NCBI RefSeq assembly: GCF_001411555.2
Contig: NC_049909.1
Location: 18,090,623 to 18,154,622, forward strand
Length of the DNA: 64,000 nt
Direction: 5' to 3'
Origin: Juglans regia
Taxonomy: Eukaryota; Streptophyta; Magnoliopsida; Fagales; Juglandaceae
A program made the position numbers and the translations under genes. Every line of letters begins with the position of its first letter. The stretch's first letter is position 1. The notes under the pieces are model-generated. The model was not told where the DNA came from, did no database searches, and was given only the letters and a program-made list of their open reading frames with translations. Positions 58,729-64,000 of the stretch are shown here, piece by piece.

Positions 58729-60659
58729 ATGGCGAACGGTGGAAATGAACGTTGGGGGACTATGACGGTGTTGAAGATGAACCTGAACCGCACCGCGACG
58801 ACGCCCTACCATAACAATCGTCGAAGCCGTCCGTGGAGTCATAGCCGCACGCGCACTGCCCTCGTGGCCGTCGTGGCGCTCCTCCTTTCCACCGCCGCCT
58901 GGCTCTCTCTTGTCTTTTCCGGTACCACCACCCACTGCTGGCACCGGTTCAAGGATTGGGAAGGCAGCCCCCATTCTCTCCATTGGGCCTGGAGAAACCG
59001 TCGTCGTTCCCATCTTCCTTCTTCTTCAGTCTTCTCCTCGCCACCGTTGCGGCATCAGTTTTCCCCTCACAATCGTACCCGGGGGGATGATTTGTCCCTA
59101 CGACACGTCGTGTTTGGCATAGCCGGTTCCTCGCGGCTCTGGAAACGGCGCAAGGAATTCGTGAGGCTCTGGTGGCGTCCTCACGATATGCGGGGCCACG
59201 TCTGGCTGGAAGAGGCGGTGCCTCGCGAGGAGGGGGATGATTCCTTGCCTCCCGTCATGGTTTCCGAGGACATATCTCGCTTCCGCTACACCAATCCCAC
59301 CGGCCACCCTTCTGGACTCCGCATTTCCCGCATAGTCACCGAGTGCTTCCGCCTGGGCTTACAGGATGTACGCTGGTTCGTTCTGGGAGACGATGACACC
59401 ATTTTCAATGCCGATAATCTCGTCGCTGTTCTCCGCAAGTACGATCCATCCGAGATGGTTTACATCGGGAGTCCATCAGAGAGCCATTCTGCCAATACCT
59501 ATTTCAGCCACTCCATGGCTTTTGGCGGTGGTGGGATCGCTATCAGCCGCCCGCTGGCCGAGGCACTCTCCAACATTCAGGATGACTGCCTCGACAGGTA
59601 TCCCAAGCTCTACGGAAGTGATGATCGACTCTATGCCTGCATTTCTGAACTCGGCGTTCCCCTAACAAGGGAACTTGGCTTCCATCAGGTTTGATTCTTC
59701 TTCCATTTTTATACAATCCCTTCACTTTTCATTTTGATACACGGATTTAAGATGTTTTGGGGAAATAGCAAATGATGTTATCTGCTGCAGTGGGATATTC
59801 GGGGTGATGCACACGGTCTTCTATCCTCTCACCCCATTGCCCCTTTTGTCTCAATTCACCATATCGATGCTGTTGATCCTTTTTATCCGGGCTTGAGCTC
59901 GCTGGATAGCTTGAAACTCTTTGCAAAGGCCATGAGGCTCGAACCCAGAAGTTTCTTGCAGCGATCAATCTGCTATGACCGAGCACATAGCCTCACTTTT
60001 TCAGTCTCACTTGGTTACGTGGTTCAAGTTTTCCCAAACATCGTTCTCGCCCGTGAACTGGAACGTTCAGAGCTCACCTACACTGCATGGAACAAAATAC
60101 GTGAGAGGAACGAATTCGACTTCGACACTAGGGATCCTTATTCATCTGTGTGCAAGAAACCTATCCTTTTTTTCTTGAAAGATGTAACAAGACAAGGTAA
60201 TGCTACACTGGGTTCATATGCGCGGGCCAGAGGAAGAGAAGATTTGAAGAGGAAAGTTATCTGCTTTCCACGTTCGGTTCCTCTCCGCTATGTGAGCAAT
60301 ATTCAGGTCGTTGGGTATCCACTGAGCAAGAATTGGCATTTGGTGTGTGTTTCTTTCTCATAGCTTTTTCTATCGTTGTGTAATGTTTTTTTTTTTTTTA
60401 TCAGTATAAGAAAACAATATGAGAAGTTCGGTAAGCAGAATAGTTGACACAGCCACGTTGTGCAATGTTAACATCGGTTTTTCCATTTTTACTCAACTTT
60501 CTTAACTTGGATTTCAGTTCTATTGATCTTTCGACTGTGGTTGGACAGGTACCTCGTCGGTTATGTTGCAAATTGAATCAAACCTCTGAAGAAGGTCTTA
60601 GATTAACAGTTGGACAGTGTGGGAAGGCAGTTTTTAGTTCTGTCACCGATTTTGCTTGA
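58729..60659 (+). CDS. Fringe-like glycosyltransferase, DUF604 family (GT31-like)
   Basis: Three exons 58729-59688, 59791-60342, 60549-60659 (960, 552, 111 nt), GT-AG, all phase 0, giving 540 aa. A type II membrane layout: basic N-terminus then a helix at about 43-63, consistent with Golgi residence. The catalytic region has RWFVLGDDDTIF with the metal-binding DDD at 221-223, then YIGSPSES, FGGGGIAIS and YGSDDRLYACISELGV, the standard DUF604/fringe-like signature. The C-terminal half (FVSIHHIDAVDPFYPG, VGYPLSKNWHLVPRRLCC) matches the plant family (At4g23490, At4g11350 type as recalled). Donor, acceptor and pathway are unknown for these proteins. An alternative start is the Met at 58762. The first exon is notably GC-rich compared with neighbouring DNA. 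Confidence 0.94.
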
Positions 60660-63600
60660 CTATCAGCTAGGATAGAGGCACTTCTGTCTACTCTTCTGCT
60701 GATTTGGATATATGAGAACTACCTGAGGGGGGGTGTCTTCATCGTCGTTTGTTTTGTAATGCTGAACCCATTGATACTGTCTTTCAACGGTCATGTATCA
60801 TCTGAGATCCGACATTTGACAATACATTCATTCTCATAGAGTGCAGATATGAGGGTACTATGTTCACAAAGTTCAGTTGAAGACAATCATGCGACCCTTA
60901 AACTCGGGTACTAGCATTGTTTACCGTCATTTTTGTCCAGAAGGTATTTAATCATGAGATAAGATCTAACAGATGGATTATTGAAGGCCTTCCTTCGAAG
61001 AATAGGAGACTTTTGGGAGGGGGAATTTATTACCATCAGAGTTGCATACATACTACTTGATGTTGGCTTTATAGATTCTTTTTATTTTGGAATGATTAGC
61101 CACATCTAGGGCCAAATATCTTGTAGACAGAGAAGTTTAAGAGTTTGAGTGTCCATAAGTCAAATCTGTGTTTGTGAAACTAGTGAGATTTTTAACATTT
61201 ATTGACCAGAGCACCTTCTTTTCAAATGATGATAAGGAAAACAAAATTTGTTTCACTATAACATATCTACAATAGTCAGGGATACATGTGTGTGTGTGTG
61301 CAAAGAAATATCAACCTTGGCTCTGCCAAGTTTGAAACATTTTGATGCTAGCCTGCCCAATGTATTGACTGGCATCGGGCCAGGTTGGTTCCATTCGATT
61401 TGACCAAGTTATAGCTGCAACAGCCCACTGAAACTAGCTTCTGCAGTGGACTTCCATCCATAGTTTTACTGATTTTTTTAAAAGTGGTTTTAACGATTTT
61501 TTTAGTAATAGTTTAATTCGACAATTAGGTGTAGATACAATGATTTTGATGTTAATTCCTTTATTTTGGAGTTTTTATGACTCAGAATTTTGTCTCTTCA
61601 TAGTCTGAAAAGTTTTAGAAGTTGAAACCTCTTAACTGCAAGCAATTGTGGAGGGTGTATATGTTTCCTGGCCATTTGTATATTGCTATGACTTGTATGG
61701 TACATGCTATAGTATACAAACTCAAAGTTTGGTGTCTCATGAAAGTTAAGATGGTGTAGGAGAGTAGGAAAGAAATTTTAGACAGCAGTTTAAAATGTTT
61801 TTAATTTTCAACAGACAAAAAGTTTAACTGGTGTCTAGTTGTTGGAAAAGATTATGTGGGTCTACTCTTTGCAATTGGTTCCTTACAAAATTCTTGAATG
61901 ATAGTTGATGAAAGAATAATCGCATTGACTTAGGATCTTCCATTGATGTTATAGGCGTGATTAGAGAAGATTTTAGGCTCACACTTCCAGGCTTTTTTAA
62001 GCATCACGCTTAGATTCTAGGCTCACACAACTGATTTGATTTTCTGCTCAACCGTATATCGTTGATTTTGTTTTGAAATTACTCAAAACCATTCTGTTCT
62101 AAGGAAAGCAAGTAATGCAAACAAAAGCATAACAGAAGGGAGAAAAAATAGTAGTGTAAATCAACTTTGCTAATTTAATATATAGTTTTCTTTTTAATGT
62201 GCCGATAGTCTCGTCCCTTTTTCATTTCGAGGGGAAGAGGGTATTTTGTTGAATTTTGTTATAATGCATGGTGCGCAAGCTTGAGACCTTTGCTATTTTT
62301 ATTTTGTTCTTGTGGATTCTAAGTGGTTCATGCTATGTTGAATACCATCAAGTCTTAAACATTAACTTCTGTTGATACTTTAAATGACGGCAGAGAATCC
62401 ATCCTAACTAATATTTTGTGCCTTGATACTTAATGAGCACGAAGCATTATTTCTGTGGCTTGAGATTTTATTATTTACCTATTTGGTGAGCTCATGCGTC
62501 TAGTGATTTTGCGACGTAGGGGCCATTGGGGAAGGAGTTCAGCCATCTTTGAGTTGATCATGCCTTACTGCAGTTGCAGAGTGATTGAAAAAGTTGAGAG
62601 CTAGAGATCTCAAAGGTCACTCGCGCTGGAAAGGAATAGGAGATTGGTTGCAACCCCTAATTTTGTTTTCAAATAACCAAATAGTTTCATCAGGGAGGCT
62701 TTGTATGTTTTGACAGAGTGTCTCAGTGAGGTGGCGGTTTCATGGTGTTGCCTGGTTAATTGGCATTTGAGGTTGCTAAAAGAATAGATGAGGCTGAAGC
62801 AAGTGGCTTTCTATCTTTGGTTGAGATGAAATGTGGGAATATATATGTTTCATAGGTGAGCAAAACTATGGGTCTTGGTGGGTTCATGCAATGAAAGCTA
62901 GTTTTATGGCGCACCTAAGAGGGTGTCAAAGTATGAGATTGTTCAATGCCATGCTACTCTGTTACGCTGGGAACTTTTGGGAAAAAGTGGGATAAATGTG
63001 GCCAACATAAGCCATTACTGGCTCATATATACAGCTGCAACTTGTAATATCATGTGTGGGGCTTGTGCTGATAATAAAGTTGATGTTTGGGAAGTTGTTG
63101 AGACTCATCAATGAAATAAGAGATAATGTAACCCATGTTTGAGACTGATTAACACTGGGTTACTACAATAAAAGAGAGAGTGTAATTAGATTGGTTGCCT
63201 TCTTACTGATTGGAGCAGTATTTATATGCTAAAGATAGTTACTGCGCTTAGTTGGTAGTATAGTTAAGTCTAGCTGGCATAACTATTAGCAGATTCTGTT
63301 CTTCAGTGTAGTTAGATTAGTCAATGATTAGTTAGGAAGCTAGAGAATTTTTCTGGTTGATGCAGGTCAGATCACATTGTGTGTATACGTATAAAATTTT
63401 GTACTGTTGATTAATTACTGAGAAGTAAGTTTTCATGTTCACATAATATCTCTCTCCTCTTCGTTGTGTTTATCTGTTTTTCTTCTTCTTCATTATCATC
63501 ATCTCCTTTTTCTTCTCGCATACAGTTGCATTGCTGATATAGACCTTCCTTATTTGTTGTCATTATAGCATCTGTAAATGTTTGCACTGCCACTTGAACA

Positions 63601-64000
63601 AGTTGTTTGAGTTCAGTCAGTTTTGGTCGACACTGAACTCAAGATTGGTACGTTCTAACCACATGGAAGTTGACTAAAGATACACGTGGAGGTGTTTTAA
63701 TCTGGGCTGCATTCTATTGCAGGAACTGTGGGGTTAACATTTGCCGAGGAAAAAAAGACATGGGGGGATATCAGTTTCAAAGCAATAATCTGTGGGGTCC
63801 TGTGCATGTTCTGATTTGCTGCGGCAATTTATTGTAGGTCTGGTTTTTATGTGCTTGAAGATGACATTCTCATGTTATTAGAGAAAAGTGAATGTGGACA
63901 GTGAATTTCCTTCCATCCTGAATATAACCTTTTGTTAATTGTAAATTTAAACCCCTGTAATGTTTCAATATCTTCAGCTCGGGATGAGGTGTCGATTTCC
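60660..64000. other. 3' flank and intergenic region, no gene recognised
   Basis: The first 200-300 bases are probably 3' UTR of the glycosyltransferase. A (GT)n run lies at 61285-61300. Sequence from about 63130 to 63420 (agagagtgtaattagattgg ... cgtataaaattttgtactg) has the look of a small retrotransposon LTR, with no second copy in the window. Nothing with coding support was found; a gene could begin near the right edge. Confidence 0.4.

Noticed and set aside
58621..59013. Long minus-strand open frame over the start of the glycosyltransferase gene
   Set aside because: It is a GC-driven shadow of the real plus-strand exon, whose family signature continues through all three exons.
63130..63420. 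Possible LTR near the right edge
   Set aside because: No matching second LTR, target duplication or internal region in the window; only general resemblance, so not listed as a mobile element.
1..64000. CRISPR arrays, bacterial operons or Shine-Dalgarno sites
   Set aside because: The window is plant nuclear DNA with spliced genes; repeats seen are microsatellites and transposons, not spacer arrays.
1..64000. tRNA, rRNA or microRNA genes
   Set aside because: No complete cloverleaf, rRNA motif or convincing miRNA hairpin recognised by eye; the only Pol III-like boxes belong to the SINE at 10661-10905. A tRNAscan or small RNA map could overturn this.

Overview
The window is nuclear DNA from a flowering plant, almost certainly a eudicot. 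It is AT-rich, its genes are spaced several kb apart with GT-AG introns, every protein family is plant-typical, and introns and gaps are full of small non-autonomous transposons, LINE tails and microsatellites. Protein similarity and gene order recalled from Arabidopsis suggest a woody rosid, but the species cannot be fixed from sequence alone.

Layout. (1) 1-2077, minus: a DYW-class PPR protein running off the left edge. (2) 6702-15758, plus: a 13-exon LRR receptor kinase of the FEI1/FEI2 type, with a 3.3 kb fourth intron packed with nested elements. (3) 16985-17641, plus: a broken P-class PPR fragment. (4) 19669-21675, minus: a four-exon mitochondrial alternative oxidase. (5) 23691-30610, minus: a ten-exon BAR/SH3 protein of the SH3P1 type. 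(6) 31541-32890, minus: an intronless CDR1-like aspartic protease. (7) 36195-40049, minus: a four-exon NIP5;1-type boric acid channel. Three AUG-stop mini-ORFs lie upstream of its start. (8) 45974-46479, minus: a small three-exon gene I do not recognise, with a decayed copy at about 57.8-58.4 kb. (9) 48424-49653, minus: a two-exon cytoplasmic receptor-like kinase with an HGD (non-RD) catalytic loop. (10) 58729-60659, plus: a three-exon fringe-like (DUF604) glycosyltransferase. The rest is intergenic sequence rich in MITEs, with a LINE remnant at 54.9-56.2 kb and a probable solo LTR near 35 kb.

The genes are independent transcription units and not a pathway cluster. Several relate to cell wall or stress: FEI-type kinase in wall synthesis, NIP5;1 in boron uptake, AOX in respiratory stress, a CDR1-like protease in defence. 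Two neighbour pairs match Arabidopsis gene order as I recall it: FEI1/SH3P1 (At1g31420/At1g31440) and NIP5;1/kinase (At4g10380/At4g10390). I found no wholly new system. The most interesting signals are the triple AUG-stop leader of the NIP5;1 gene, the duplicated unrecognised small gene, an 846 bp inverted-repeat element in the SH3P1 intron, and a MITE family whose copies keep TTA/TAA target duplications.
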